From Actinoallomurus liliacearum (GTDB taxonomy: Bacteria > Actinomycetota > Actinomycetes > Streptosporangiales > Streptosporangiaceae): a stretch of DNA of 64,000 bases. The stretch covers positions 366,346-430,345 of the forward strand of contig NZ_BAABHJ010000027.1 in the NCBI RefSeq assembly GCF_039542035.1, in the 5' to 3' direction. Position 1 is the stretch's first letter; every line of letters starts with the position of its first letter. Made by a program: the position numbers and the translations under genes. Of the stretch, positions 23,723 through 33,180 are shown piece after piece. The notes under the pieces are model-generated. The model was not told the DNA's origin, ran no database searches, and saw only the letters and a program-made list of their open reading frames with translations.

Positions 23723-25099
23723 TCACTTCCGCGGACGCTTCTCCCGGATCTTCATGCTGATCTCGATCGGAGTGCCTTCGAAGCCGAAGTCCTCCCGCAG
23801 CCGCCGCTCGACGAAGCGGCGGTAGCCGACCTCCAGGAACCCGCTCGTGAACAGCACGAACTTCGGCGGCTGCACACTCGCCTGCGTGGCGAACAGGATC
23901 TTCGGCTGCTTGCCGCCGCGTACGGGGTGCGGCCGGGCGGCGACCAGGTCGGACATGAAGGAGTTGAGCCGGGCCGTCGGCACCCGCTCGCCCCAGCCCG
24001 CCAGCGCCGTGTCGATGGCCGGGACCAGCTTCTCCACGTGCCGGCCCGTACGAGCCGAGATGTTGACGCGCGGGGCCCAGCGGGCGTGGTGCAACTGCCG
24101 GTCGATCTCGCGGTCGAGGAAGTGCCGGCGCTCCTCGTCCACCAGGTCCCACTTGTTGTACGCCAGGACGAGCGCGCGGCCGGACTCGATCACCATGGAG
24201 ATGATCCGCAGATCCTGCTCCGTGAGCGGCTCGCTGGCGTCCACGAGCACGACCGCGACCTCGGACCGCTCCAGCGCCGAGCGAGTGCGCAGTGTCGCGT
24301 AGAAGTCGGCGCCCTGGGACTCGCGGGCGCGGCGGCGGATGCCGGCGGTGTCGATGAACCGCCAGGTCTCGCCGCCCAGCTCGATGAGCTCGTCGACCGG
24401 GTCGCGGGTCGTGCCGGCGACCGAGTCGACGACGACGCGGTTCTCTCCCGCCAGCTTGTTGAGCAGGCTGGACTTGCCGACGTTCGGCCGGCCGAGCAGC
24501 GCGATGCGCCGCGGGCCGCCTGCGGCGCCGTACGTCTCCGGCGGCGCCTCCTCGGGCAGTGCCTCCAGAACGGCGTCGAGCAGGTCGCCGCTCCCCCGCC
24601 CGTGCAGGGCGGAGACGGGCAGCGGCTCGCCGAGGCCGAGCGACCACAGGACGGTCGCGTCCGCCTCGGCCCGGGCGTCGTCGACCTTGTTGGCGGCCAG
24701 GATGACCGGTTTCTTGGCCCGCCGCAGGACGTCGGCGACGGCCTCGTCGGTGTCGGTGGAGCCGACCGTGGCGTCCACGACGAACAGGACCGCGTCGGCG
24801 GCGTCGACGGCTAGCCGCGCCTGGTCGGCGACGGCGGCCGCGAGGCCCTCGGCGTTCGGCTCCCAGCCGCCCGTGTCGACGACGGTGAAGCGCCGTCCGC
24901 TCCAGGCGGCGTCGTACGCCACCCGGTCCCGGGTCACACCGGGAACGTCCTCCACGACCGCCTCACGGCGGCCCAGGATGCGGTTGACCAGCGTGGACTT
25001 GCCGACATTCGGCCGGCCGACGACGGCCACGACCGGCGGCGGCGCGACGTCGTGCTCGACGGCGACGTCGATCGCCTCGGCGTGCTGGAATTCACTCAC
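23723..25099 (-). CDS. der: ribosome-associated GTPase Der (EngA)
   Basis: A 458-residue protein with two tandem GTPase domains: P-loops GRPNVGKST and GRPNVGKSS, and base-recognition motifs NKVD and NKWD. The C-terminal KH-like domain ends in basic residues (EISMKIREKRPRK). Der helps late assembly of the 50S subunit and is essential in most bacteria. It starts at GTG overlapping the cmk stop by 4 bp, the usual cmk-der order in actinobacteria. Confidence 0.97.
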   Translation of the reverse strand: MSEFQHAEAIDVAVEHDVAPPPVVAVVGRPNVGKSTLVNRILGRREAVVEDVPGVTRDRVAYDAAWSGRRFTVVDTGGWEPNAEGLAAAVADQARLAVDAADAVLFVVDATVGSTDTDEAVADVLRRAKKPVILAANKVDDARAEADATVLWSLGLGEPLPVSALHGRGSGDLLDAVLEALPEEAPPETYGAAGGPRRIALLGRPNVGKSSLLNKLAGENRVVVDSVAGTTRDPVDELIELGGETWRFIDTAGIRRRARESQGADFYATLRTRSALERSEVAVVLVDASEPLTEQDLRIISMVIESGRALVLAYNKWDLVDEERRHFLDREIDRQLHHARWAPRVNISARTGRHVEKLVPAIDTALAGWGERVPTARLNSFMSDLVAARPHPVRGGKQPKILFATQASVQPPKFVLFTSGFLEVGYRRFVERRLREDFGFEGTPIEISMKIREKRPRK

Positions 25100-25824
25100 T
25101 CGTCTCGCTCCTCGTGCGGCGGCTCACCCGTACGGGAGCGCGCCTGTGACGCCGAATCGCCGTCGGCGGCGGCGAGGTGCTTACGCGCGATGCGCAGCAC
25201 CTCCTCGATGACCTCGTCGAGGCCGAGGCTGGTGGTGTCGACCTCGACCGCGTCCGCCGCCTGCGCGAGCGGGTCGACCTTGCGGGTGGAGTCGAGGCGG
25301 TCGCGGCGGGCCAGATCGGCCTGGGTCGCGGTGATCGTGACCCCGGTGAGCTCGGCGTTGCGGCGCTGCGCCCGCGCCTCGGCACTCGCGGTCAGGTAGA
25401 TCTTGACCTGGGCGTCGGGGGCGACGACGTTGCCGATGTCGCGGCCCTCCACGACGATGCCGCCCGCACCGATGATCTCCCGCTGCAGGGCGACGAGACG
25501 CTCACGGACGGCGGGTACGGCGGCGACGGCGCTGACCGCACCGGTGACCTCCGAGCCCCGGATCGGGCCGGACACGTCGACGCCGTCGACCGTGATCGTC
25601 GGCGCGTCCGGGTCCGTACCGGAGGCCAGCACGGGCTCGGCGGCCCGGGCCGCGACCGCGGCGGGGTCCTCGACCGGGACGCCCTCGCGCAGCATCCACC
25701 AGGTCATGGCGCGGTACATCGCGCCCGTGTCGAGATAGCGCAGCCCGAGGGCGCGCGCCACGCCTTTGGAGACGCTGGACTTACCCGACCCGGAGGGACC
25801 GTCCATGGCGATGACGAGCGTCAC
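25096..25824 (-). CDS. cmk: cytidylate kinase
   Basis: A 242-residue nucleoside monophosphate kinase that phosphorylates CMP and dCMP. The P-loop is DGPSGSGKSSVSKG; LDTGAMYRA and GRDIGNVV are family signatures for nucleotide binding. GTG 25824 follows AAGGAAG and precedes the first strand. Coupled to der downstream. The 211 bp upstream contain the promoters of this gene and of the divergent GntR gene. Confidence 0.96.
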   Translation of the reverse strand: MTLVIAMDGPSGSGKSSVSKGVARALGLRYLDTGAMYRAMTWWMLREGVPVEDPAAVAARAAEPVLASGTDPDAPTITVDGVDVSGPIRGSEVTGAVSAVAAVPAVRERLVALQREIIGAGGIVVEGRDIGNVVAPDAQVKIYLTASAEARAQRRNAELTGVTITATQADLARRDRLDSTRKVDPLAQAADAVEVDTTSLGLDEVIEEVLRIARKHLAAADGDSASQARSRTGEPPHEERDE

Positions 25825-26012
25825 GTTCGCTTCCTTATCTGCCTTTTTCGCATAACCGACCGGCCAACGTCTGAGGCTACCGGTCTCGGGCCCCCGTCGT
25901 GGCCGCCCGGCCCACTCGCGACGGCCCGGCGGCCGCCGCGTTCCCATCGCATACGGCCGCACGCGCGCCGGGCACCGGGTGGGGCCTCGCCCCGGACAGG
26001 GGCCCCTGCGAG

Positions 26013-26035
26013 CTTGTATGTAACATAGATACAAG
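26013..26035. promoter_or_regulatory. putative GntR operator, module 2
   Basis: CTTGTAT (26013-26019) and ATACAAG (26029-26035) are perfect inverted arms around a 9-bp spacer. The right arm ends directly at the ATG of the GntR gene. The 11-mer ATAGATACAAG is shared with the site at 9958-9968. Binding would block its own transcription and could affect the cmk promoter. Confidence 0.65.
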
Positions 26036-26659
26036 ATGACCTCAGCCACCTCCCGGGCCTACGACCACGTCAAGCAGGCCATCCTCGACCGCGCTTACCC
26101 GGGTGGCGCGCTGCTCAGCGAGGGTGAGATCGCGTCCGCGGTCGGGGTGTCCCGTACGCCCGTGCGCGAGGCGCTGCTCCGCCTGGAGACCGAGGGGCTG
26201 GTCCGGCTCTATCCCAAGCGCGGCGCGCTGGTGCTGCCGGTCTCCGCCCAGGAGATCTCCGACGTCTTCGAGACCCGCGAGCTCGTGGAGACCTTCGCCG
26301 CCGGCAAGGCGACCCTCGGCCCGGACCGGATCGACGAGCTGGCCGGGTGGCTCGAGGCGATGCGCACCCACGCCGCCGGCGGGGACGCCCGGGAATTCGC
26401 GCGCGCGGACCGTTGTTTCCACCGAACAATGGTCGCTGCGGCGGGTAACGAGATCATTACCCAGCTCTACGACGCGCTGCGCGACCGTCAGCTGCGCATG
26501 GCGCGGTTGACGGCCGACGATCCGGACCGTACGGCGACCGCGATCCAGGACCACGCCGAGATCCTCGAGGCCGTGCGAACCGGCGACCGCGAGCGGATCC
26601 GCGCCGCGGTCCACCGTCACCTCCACACCGCGGTGACGGCCTTGCGCGGGCACGCGTGA
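26036..26659 (+). CDS. GntR-family regulator, FadR/FCD type (module 2)
   Basis: A 207-residue regulator with the winged-helix signature EGEIASAVGVSRTPVREALL and an FCD ligand domain (Asp/His pattern in RADRCFHRTM, DHAEIL and HRHLH). It is clearly paralogous to the protein at 9997 (shared SRTPVREA.LRLE and PKRGA.V.PV). The ATG abuts an operator-like palindrome and no Shine-Dalgarno is present, so the message may be leaderless and self-repressed. The MFS gene follows after 40 bp. The pair interrupts the conserved tyrA-cmk order. Confidence 0.92.
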   Translation: MTSATSRAYDHVKQAILDRAYPGGALLSEGEIASAVGVSRTPVREALLRLETEGLVRLYPKRGALVLPVSAQEISDVFETRELVETFAAGKATLGPDRIDELAGWLEAMRTHAAGGDAREFARADRCFHRTMVAAAGNEIITQLYDALRDRQLRMARLTADDPDRTATAIQDHAEILEAVRTGDRERIRAAVHRHLHTAVTALRGHA

Positions 26660-26699
26660 GCGCCATATCGATCAAGGCACCACCGAAAGGCTCCCCCCG

Positions 26700-28013
26700 T
26701 TGAAACCCGCGGTTCTGACCGTCCCCGCCGAAGCGTCCGCACCGCGGCCTCCCTCCCACCCGCTCGGCGGACGCCGCGCCTGGACCGTCTGGGGCGTCGC
26801 CGCGCTGGCCTACCTGATCGCCTTCTTTCACCGGACCAGCCTCGGCGTCGCCTCGCTCGCCGCCCAGCAGCGCTTCGGCGTCGGCGCGACCGCGCTGTCG
26901 ATGTTCGTGATCCTGCAGCTCGGCGTGTACCTGGTGATGCAGATCCCGGGCGGGCTGATGGCCGACCGGTTCGGACCACGCCGCATGATCGGCGCGGCCC
27001 TCGTCATCATGGCGCTCGGTGAGGCGGTGTTCGCGTTCGCGAGCTCGATGCCGCTGGCGATCACCGGCCGGGTGCTGGTCGGACTGGGCGACGCGATGAC
27101 GTTCCTCAACCTCATCCGCCTGATCGCCGCCTGGTTCCCCCGCCGTCGGTTCGCGTTGCTCACCGCGATGACCGCGATGATCGGGTCGCTCGGCCAGGTC
27201 GTCGGCACGGTGCCGCTGTCCGCCGGGCTGCACGCGTACGGGTGGACGAAGACGTTCCTCGGGATCTCGGTGATCAGTGCCGCGATGGCGGTCGTCGTGT
27301 GGCTGTGGGTGCGCAACCACCCGGGCGCTCCCGTGGAACGCTCCATCTCCCTCTCCGAGTCCGGCGCGGAATCGAAGAAGGGCTCGGCGCTGGCCGACAT
27401 CCGGGCGGTGTTCGGCACGCGCGGCACCCGCACGGGTCTGTGGACGCACTTCACCCTGTCGTCGTTCACCGTGCTGGCCACCCTGTGGGGCTACCCCTAC
27501 CTGGTCAAGGGGCTCGGCATGGCGCCCGGAGCGGCCCGGCTCATCCTCACGCTCGGCGCGGCGACGCCCATGGTGGCCGCCCCGCTCCTCGGCTGGTTCG
27601 CCGGCCGCCGTCCCGACCTGCGCGGCCGGTTGATCATCTCGACCGTCATCACTCTCGCGGTCGCCTGGCTCGTCGCGATCACCTGGCCGGGCGGTCACCT
27701 GCCCGTTCCGCTGGCCCTGCTCCTCTTCCTGATCAACGCGGTCGGCAGCGCGGCCTCCATGCTCGCGTTCGACCTCGCGCGGGACGCGAACCCACCGGAG
27801 CGCGGCGGCCTCGCCTCGGGCATCGTCAACCTCGGCGGGTTCTCCCTGACCATCACCGGTCTGCTGACCGCCGGGGTCCTGCTGGACGCCACCGGCGGCG
27901 GTGGCTACGGCCCCGTCGCGTTCCAGGTGGCGTTCATCCCGATCACCGGCCTGGTCGTGATCGGCGCCATCCGCGTGACCCTGCTCCTGCGCCGGTCACG
28001 GCACAGCCGCTAG
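26700..28013 (+). CDS. MFS transporter (module 2)
   Basis: A 437-residue carrier with about twelve hydrophobic helices and the loop motif GGLMADRFGPRRMI. It begins with AFFHRTSLGVA, typical of the anion:cation/hexuronate-like MFS branch. The TTG at 26700 is preceded by a weak GAAAGG. It is probably transcribed with the GntR gene and transports its effector. It is only distantly similar to the MFS at 10729, so the two modules may handle different compounds. Confidence 0.88.
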   Translation: MKPAVLTVPAEASAPRPPSHPLGGRRAWTVWGVAALAYLIAFFHRTSLGVASLAAQQRFGVGATALSMFVILQLGVYLVMQIPGGLMADRFGPRRMIGAALVIMALGEAVFAFASSMPLAITGRVLVGLGDAMTFLNLIRLIAAWFPRRRFALLTAMTAMIGSLGQVVGTVPLSAGLHAYGWTKTFLGISVISAAMAVVVWLWVRNHPGAPVERSISLSESGAESKKGSALADIRAVFGTRGTRTGLWTHFTLSSFTVLATLWGYPYLVKGLGMAPGAARLILTLGAATPMVAAPLLGWFAGRRPDLRGRLIISTVITLAVAWLVAITWPGGHLPVPLALLLFLINAVGSAASMLAFDLARDANPPERGGLASGIVNLGGFSLTITGLLTAGVLLDATGGGGYGPVAFQVAFIPITGLVVIGAIRVTLLLRRSRHSR

Positions 28014-28071
28014 GGGTGTCCCACTGACCGGCGGCCTGGGCCGCCGGGTCGGGGGCAGCGCGGGGCGCCGG

Positions 28072-29154
28072 TCAGCCGGGAACGGACCAGCCGCGGGCCC
28101 GGAGCTCCTCGGCGAGCCGCTCGGCCGCCGCGGGATCGACGCTCAGCTCGACCACACCGACCGGACGGCCCGGCGAGTGCTCGATCGTGACGTCCTCGAT
28201 GTTCACCCCGGCGACGCCCGCCGCCTGGAACAGCAGCGCCAGCTCACCGGGCCGGTCGGGGATGAGAACGGAGACGACGGTGTACGCGCCCGGCCGCCCG
28301 CCGTGCTTGCCGGGCAGCCGCCTGCGGCCCGCCCCACCGCGCTCCAGCAGGTCGGAGACGCCCGGCCCGGCCCCTTCGCGCAGCGCGGCGGCCACGGCCG
28401 TGAGGTCGGCGGCGACCTCGTCGATCACCTCCGCCACCGGCAGGGCGTTCGACCCGAGGATGCCGATCCACAGCTCCGGGTCGCCGGCCGCGATGCGGGT
28501 CACGTCGCGTACACCCTGGCCGGCGAGGCCGAGCGCGACCTTCGGTGCGCGCCGCAGACGGGCGGCGACCGCGGCGGACACGACGTGCGGCGCGTGGGAG
28601 ACCAGCGCGACGGCCTGGTCGTGCTCCTCGGCGTCCACGACGACGGTCTGCGCCCCGCACTCCCGCGCCAGGGCCGTCACGGTCTCGACGGCGGCCGGGT
28701 CGGTGCCGTCCGTCGGGCACAGCGCCCACGGCCGGCCGAGGAACAGGTCGGCCCGCGCGGCGGCGGGCCCGGACCGCTCGCTGCCGGCCAGCGGGTGCCC
28801 GGCGACGTAGCAGGCCAGGTCGCAGCCCAGCTCGGCGGCCTCCCGCAGGGGCCGGGCCTTGACGCTCGCCACGTCCGTGTAGAAGCGGGCCAGGTTCCGT
28901 TTCTGCGCGTCCAGGAGGGTGGCCGCGACCGCCGCGGGAGGGACCGCCAGGACCGCCACGTCGGCCGGTCCGTCACCGTCGCGCAGCGGCGTCCCGGCGC
29001 CGAGCTCGGCCGCCAGGCGTACGGAGGCCGGGTCGCGGTCGGCGAGCGACACGTCGACGCCGCGCTCCCGCAGCGCGAGGGCCACGGACGTGCCGATCAG
29101 TCCGGTACCGATAACGACGATCCGCCGCAATCCGCCGATCAGTCTCACCTCCAC
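28072..29154 (-). CDS. tyrA: prephenate dehydrogenase with ACT-like domain
   Basis: A 360-residue enzyme for tyrosine synthesis that oxidatively decarboxylates prephenate to 4-hydroxyphenylpyruvate. The NAD loop is VIGTGLIGTSVALAL; GHPLAGSERSG is the prephenate-binding signature. The C-terminal 70 residues (VLIPDRPGELALLFQ) look like an ACT domain, suggesting feedback by tyrosine. The annotated GTG at 29154 could be replaced by TTG 29130. It lies 151 bp downstream of chorismate mutase, the preceding pathway step. Confidence 0.95.
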   Translation of the reverse strand: MEVRLIGGLRRIVVIGTGLIGTSVALALRERGVDVSLADRDPASVRLAAELGAGTPLRDGDGPADVAVLAVPPAAVAATLLDAQKRNLARFYTDVASVKARPLREAAELGCDLACYVAGHPLAGSERSGPAAARADLFLGRPWALCPTDGTDPAAVETVTALARECGAQTVVVDAEEHDQAVALVSHAPHVVSAAVAARLRRAPKVALGLAGQGVRDVTRIAAGDPELWIGILGSNALPVAEVIDEVAADLTAVAAALREGAGPGVSDLLERGGAGRRRLPGKHGGRPGAYTVVSVLIPDRPGELALLFQAAGVAGVNIEDVTIEHSPGRPVGVVELSVDPAAAERLAEELRARGWSVPG

Positions 29155-29305
29155 ACGAGCTACCAGCGTATCGACTCCGCCGCCCGCCCGACCCGGTGAT
29201 CAAGCACGTCGAGGCGTCCCCCGCCCGCCTCCGGGAACCCCGGAGGCGCGGAGTACGCCTCGCCGTGACACGCCGATCCCGGCCCGGTCCGCCGGGAGCC
29301 GAGCG

Positions 29306-29674
29306 CTATTGGACGATGTCGAGCCGCAGGGCCACGGCCCCGCGCAGGTAGACGTGCTGGATCTCCGAGCGCGGCCGGTCCGTCTCGACGTAGGCCATCA
29401 GCCGGATCACGCGCGGCAGCGCGTGCGGTACGTCGATCTCGGTCGCGCACAGCAGCGGGACCTCGTTGAACCCCAACTTGCGCGCCGCCAGCGCCGGGAA
29501 CTCCGCGGTGAGGTCCGGGGTGGCGGTGAAGATGACGCTGATGACGTCGTCGGTCGTCAGGGAGTTCCGGGTCATCACCTCGGCGACCAGCTCGCCCGTC
29601 GCCTCGAGGATCTGATCCCGGTCGTTGTCGTCGATCTGCGTGGCACCGCGTACCGCACGTACTGCTCGTCCCAT
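29306..29674 (-). CDS. aroH: monofunctional chorismate mutase, AroH type
   Basis: A 122-residue enzyme converting chorismate to prephenate. AVRGATQIDDND carries the active-site Arg; VPLLCATEIDVP and LPRVIRLMAYV complete the family pattern; the length equals the B. subtilis AroH class. It stands directly upstream of tyrA in the same direction, giving two consecutive steps to tyrosine. Confidence 0.95.
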   Translation of the reverse strand: MGRAVRAVRGATQIDDNDRDQILEATGELVAEVMTRNSLTTDDVISVIFTATPDLTAEFPALAARKLGFNEVPLLCATEIDVPHALPRVIRLMAYVETDRPRSEIQHVYLRGAVALRLDIVQ

Positions 29675-29713
29675 GAAACCTCTCTCGAAATCCGCGCCGG
29701 TGAACGGTACGCG

Positions 29714-30451
29714 CTACAGCTCGACGGCGGCGTACAGCTCGCCGATCTCCTTGGTGGTCAGCGCGCGGATCGTGCCGGACTTGAGCCGACCGAGCTTGAT
29801 CGGGCCGAACTCCGTTCGCGCCAGCTGCTGGACCGGGTAGCCGACCTCCGCCAGCAGACGCCGGACGATGTGCTTGCGCCCCTCGTGGAGCGTCACCTCG
29901 ACCAGTACGCGCTTGCCGACCTGGTCGAAGATCCGGAACGCGTCCGCCTTGGCGAACCCGTCCGCGAGCTCGACGCCCTTCTTCAGCTTGCGGCCGAGGT
30001 CGCGCTCGATCGGGCCGTGCACCTCGGCGAGGTAGGTCTTGCTGACGCCGTACCGCGGGTGCATCAGCCGGTTGGCCAGCTCCCCGTCGTTGGTGAGCAG
30101 GATCAGGCCCTCGGTGTCGGTGTCGAGCCGTCCGACGTGGTAGAGACGCTCGGGAACGTCCCCGACGTACTCGGCGAGGGTCTTACGCCCGCGCGGGTCC
30201 GACATCGTGCTGACGATGCCCCTGGGCTTGTTCAGGGCGTAGTACCGCAGCTCGGTGCGGGTCGGGATCCGCTTGCCGTCGACGTGGATCACGGCGGTCT
30301 CCGGATCGACGCGAGCGCCGAACCACGTCACCTTCTCACCGTCCACGCTGACCCGGCCCGCGGCGATCAGGTCCTCACAGGCGCGCCGGCTGGCGATGCC
30401 CGCGTCGGCGAGCACCTTCTGGAGTCGCACGCCCTCATTCGTCTGGTTCAC
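29714..30451 (-). CDS. rluB: 23S rRNA pseudouridine synthase (RsuA/RluB family)
   Basis: A 245-residue protein with an N-terminal S4 RNA-binding domain (VRLQKVLADAGIASRRACED) and a synthase domain containing the catalytic Asp in GRLDTDTEGLILLTND. It makes pseudouridine in 23S rRNA. The start overlaps the scpB stop by 4 bp (ATGA), the standard scpA-scpB-rluB order. Confidence 0.93.
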   Translation of the reverse strand: MNQTNEGVRLQKVLADAGIASRRACEDLIAAGRVSVDGEKVTWFGARVDPETAVIHVDGKRIPTRTELRYYALNKPRGIVSTMSDPRGRKTLAEYVGDVPERLYHVGRLDTDTEGLILLTNDGELANRLMHPRYGVSKTYLAEVHGPIERDLGRKLKKGVELADGFAKADAFRIFDQVGKRVLVEVTLHEGRKHIVRRLLAEVGYPVQQLARTEFGPIKLGRLKSGTIRALTTKEIGELYAAVEL

Positions 30452-31107
30452 TGCTGGAGTTCCTCTATGCCTTCCACGTCGTCAGGTAGGTACGGGGCGA
30501 GATCGGGCAGCTCCTCCAGGCTGTTGAGACCCAGCCGCTCGAGGAAGTAACCGGTCGTACGGTAGAGCACCGCCTGGTGCTCCGGGTCGTGGCCGGCCTC
30601 CTCGATGAGGCCCCGCAGGGTCAGCGTGCGGATCACACCGTCGCTGTTGACCCCGCGGATGGCCGAGACCCGTGCCCGGCTCACCGGCTGGCGGTACGCG
30701 ACCACGGCGAGCGTCTCCAGTGCGGCCTGGGTCAGGCGGGCCTGCTGGCCGTCCCGGACGAACCGCTCGACGAGCGGCGCGCAGACGTCACGCGTGTAGA
30801 AGCGCCATCCACCGGCGATCTCTCTCAGGTCGAACCCGCGTTCCTGGGCGGTGTATTCCGCCGCCAGCTCGCGTAGTGTCGCGGCGACCTCGTGGCGGGG
30901 CCGTTCGAGGATCTGGGCGAGCGTGACCTCGGGCACCGGCTCGTCGACGACCAGCAGGATCGCCTCCAGCCCCGCCCGCAGCGACGGCTCGGCCTGCTGC
31001 GGGTCCTCGCCGTACGGCTCCGCCGGGTCCTGAGTCCCGTCGTACGGGATCTCGTCGTGCGGCCCGCCCGGCGTCGTCTCGGGCTCGTGGGGCGGCGTGT
31101 CAGTCAT
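30448..31107 (-). CDS. scpB: segregation and condensation protein B
   Basis: A 219-residue kleisin-interacting protein with two winged-helix domains (LRAGLEAILLVVDEPVP, then LTQAALETLAVVAYRQPVSR). It forms the SMC-ScpA-ScpB condensin complex. The first 45 residues are acidic and disordered. The ATG at 31107 overlaps the end of scpA by 8 bp. Confidence 0.95.
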   Translation of the reverse strand: MTDTPPHEPETTPGGPHDEIPYDGTQDPAEPYGEDPQQAEPSLRAGLEAILLVVDEPVPEVTLAQILERPRHEVAATLRELAAEYTAQERGFDLREIAGGWRFYTRDVCAPLVERFVRDGQQARLTQAALETLAVVAYRQPVSRARVSAIRGVNSDGVIRTLTLRGLIEEAGHDPEHQAVLYRTTGYFLERLGLNSLEELPDLAPYLPDDVEGIEELQQ

Positions 31108-31951
31108 CGTCGTCGGACTCCGTCGGTCGGCCGGTGTAGTCGTCGCCGACCTTGATCTCACCGTCGGCGGCTCCGGTCCACGTGACGTGCAGCTCGCCGA
31201 GAGGCTCGTCCTGCTCGAAGGCGACGGCCTTCTCACGGTAGAGCTCCAGGAGGGCCAGGAACCGGGCGACGACCTCGAAAGTGCCCGCGCAGTCGGCGGT
31301 CAGGACCTGGAAGGTCGCGCGCTCCAGCTTACGCAACCGCTCCACGAGGATGCTCGCCTGCTCCCGCACACTGGCCTGAGGCGCGTACATGTGCTCGATG
31401 GACACGGTCGGCGGGCGCTTCGGCGCGAGGGTACGGGCGGCCAGGCCCGCGAACGCCTCCGGACCCAGGCCGAGCAGCACCTCGGGCAGCAGGTTGGCGA
31501 ACTTCGGCTCCATCGGGACCATGCGCGGGAAGCGCCGCGACTCGGCCGCGATCCGCCCGGCGAACAGCCCGGCGATCTCCTTGTAGGCGCGGTACTGCAG
31601 GAGCCGCGCGAACAGCAGGTCGCGGGCCTCGAGCAGCGCCAGGTCCTCTTCGTCCTCGACCTCGCCGGACGGGAGGAGCCGGGCTGCCTTGAGGTCCAGG
31701 AGCGTGGCGGCGACGAGCAGGAAGTGGCTGGCCTGGTCCAGGTCCCAGTCGCGGCCGTGCGACCGGATGTAGGCGATGAACTCGTCGGTGACCTTGTGCA
31801 GCGACACCTCGGTGATGTCGAGCTTGTGCTTGGAGATCAACCCGAGCAGCAGGTCGAACGGCCCCTCGAAGTTGTCCAGGTGGACCCGGAAACCACCGTC
31901 CTGCTCTTCGGTCGCCGGCTCGTCCACCTCGTCAACGGTAGTCGAGGTCAC
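31100..31951 (-). CDS. scpA: segregation and condensation protein A
   Basis: A 283-residue kleisin that bridges SMC heads. The N-terminal signature is HLDNFEGPFDLLLGLISKHK, and the C-terminal winged helix contains FEVVARFLALLELYREK. It ends in an Asp-rich tail. It lies 153 bp from parA, in the usual parA-scpA-scpB order. Confidence 0.95.
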   Translation of the reverse strand: MTSTTVDEVDEPATEEQDGGFRVHLDNFEGPFDLLLGLISKHKLDITEVSLHKVTDEFIAYIRSHGRDWDLDQASHFLLVAATLLDLKAARLLPSGEVEDEEDLALLEARDLLFARLLQYRAYKEIAGLFAGRIAAESRRFPRMVPMEPKFANLLPEVLLGLGPEAFAGLAARTLAPKRPPTVSIEHMYAPQASVREQASILVERLRKLERATFQVLTADCAGTFEVVARFLALLELYREKAVAFEQDEPLGELHVTWTGAADGEIKVGDDYTGRPTESDDDD

Positions 31952-32104
31952 GGACTCCCCCGCGACGCCGTCGCGGCGCGTGCGGCTCGGGACGGGGCAC
32001 CTCGACGACCGGCCGCGGGCGGTCGACGGCCGCGGCCGAGCGGTTCCTCCGGCGGGCGGCCGCGCGGGAGTGAGCGCCCGGGCGGGCGGCCGCGGAGGAC
32101 GGCG

Positions 32105-33097
32105 TCACTCGGCGTGCTGCCACCTCTGCAGCACCTCCTTGGCCAGCTCCCGGTAGGCGTTCGCGCCCATGGACGACGGGTCGAACCGGGTGATGGGCTC
32201 GCCGACGACCGTCGCGTCCGGGAATCGGACCGTGCGGTTGATGACCGTGTGGAAGACCTTCTCGCCGAACGCCTCCACGATCCGGCCGAGCACCTCGCGG
32301 GTGTGCAGGGTGCGCGAGTCGTACATGGTGGCCAGGAAGCCGTCGATGCTCAGCTCGGGGTTGAGCCGGGCCTTGACCTTCTCGATCGTCTCCATGAGCA
32401 GCGCGACGCCGCGCATGGCGAAGTACTCGCACTCCAGGGGCACGAGGACGCCCTCGCTGGCGGCGAGCGCGTTGACGGTCAGCAGGCCGAGCGACGGCTG
32501 ACAGTCGATCATGATGTAGTCGTAGTCGTCGGTGACCGGCTTGAGCAGGCCGCCGAGGATGTACTCCCGGCCGACCTCGTGGACGAGCTGGACCTCCGCG
32601 CCGGACAGGTCGATGTTGCTGGGCAGCAGGTCCATGCCCTCGACGCTGGTCGGCAGGATGACCTCTTCGGTCTCCACGCCCTGCTCCATGAGCAGGTTGT
32701 AGATCGTCAGGTCGAGCTGGCGCGGGTCGCCCTTGCCCAGGCCGACCGACAGCGCCCCCTGCGGGTCGAAGTCGACGAGCAGCACCCGGCGGCCCTGCTC
32801 CGCGAGTGAGGCACCGAGGTTGATCGTGGTCGTCGTCTTGCCGACGCCGCCCTTCTGGTTGCAGACCGAGACGATCCGGGCCGGCCCGTGCTCCTGCAGC
32901 GGCGGCGGATCGGGGAATGACGGAATGGGACGCTGCGTAGGGCCGAGTGGCGCTGCGTCACGCGGATCGGTCGCGATGGCGGTCGAGAGCGCCAACTCCG
33001 AACGTGCTCTCTCGTGCTCGCTGGGTTCAGTCACCAGCTCCTCGAACCTCCCCGGCGGCTGTGGTTTGCCGTAGATGGGGACTCTAGGGCCTGTCAA
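32105..33097 (-). CDS. parA: ParA-family chromosome-partitioning ATPase
   Basis: A deviant Walker A ATPase of up to 330 residues: NQKGGVGKTTTTINLG, then LLVDFDPQGA and IMIDCQPSLG. It belongs to the second ParA-type protein found with scpAB in actinobacteria, not the oriC parAB pair (no parB or parS here). The N-terminal 75 residues are disordered. TTG 33097 is the longest start; GTG 33034, preceded by GAGGAG, is equally likely. Confidence 0.93.
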   Translation of the reverse strand: MTGPRVPIYGKPQPPGRFEELVTEPSEHERARSELALSTAIATDPRDAAPLGPTQRPIPSFPDPPPLQEHGPARIVSVCNQKGGVGKTTTTINLGASLAEQGRRVLLVDFDPQGALSVGLGKGDPRQLDLTIYNLLMEQGVETEEVILPTSVEGMDLLPSNIDLSGAEVQLVHEVGREYILGGLLKPVTDDYDYIMIDCQPSLGLLTVNALAASEGVLVPLECEYFAMRGVALLMETIEKVKARLNPELSIDGFLATMYDSRTLHTREVLGRIVEAFGEKVFHTVINRTVRFPDATVVGEPITRFDPSSMGANAYRELAKEVLQRWQHAE

Positions 33098-33180
33098 TCA
33101 GGGCGGCAAGGCGGCGCACCGCGAACGCCGCCGTGTCGCGGACCTGCGGGACGCCGTCGAACGCCGCCCTTTCGGCCTGC

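Noticed and set aside
32105..33097. Chromosome origin region
   Set aside because: The ParA-type protein is not followed by parB, and no parS-like or DnaA-box clusters were seen.
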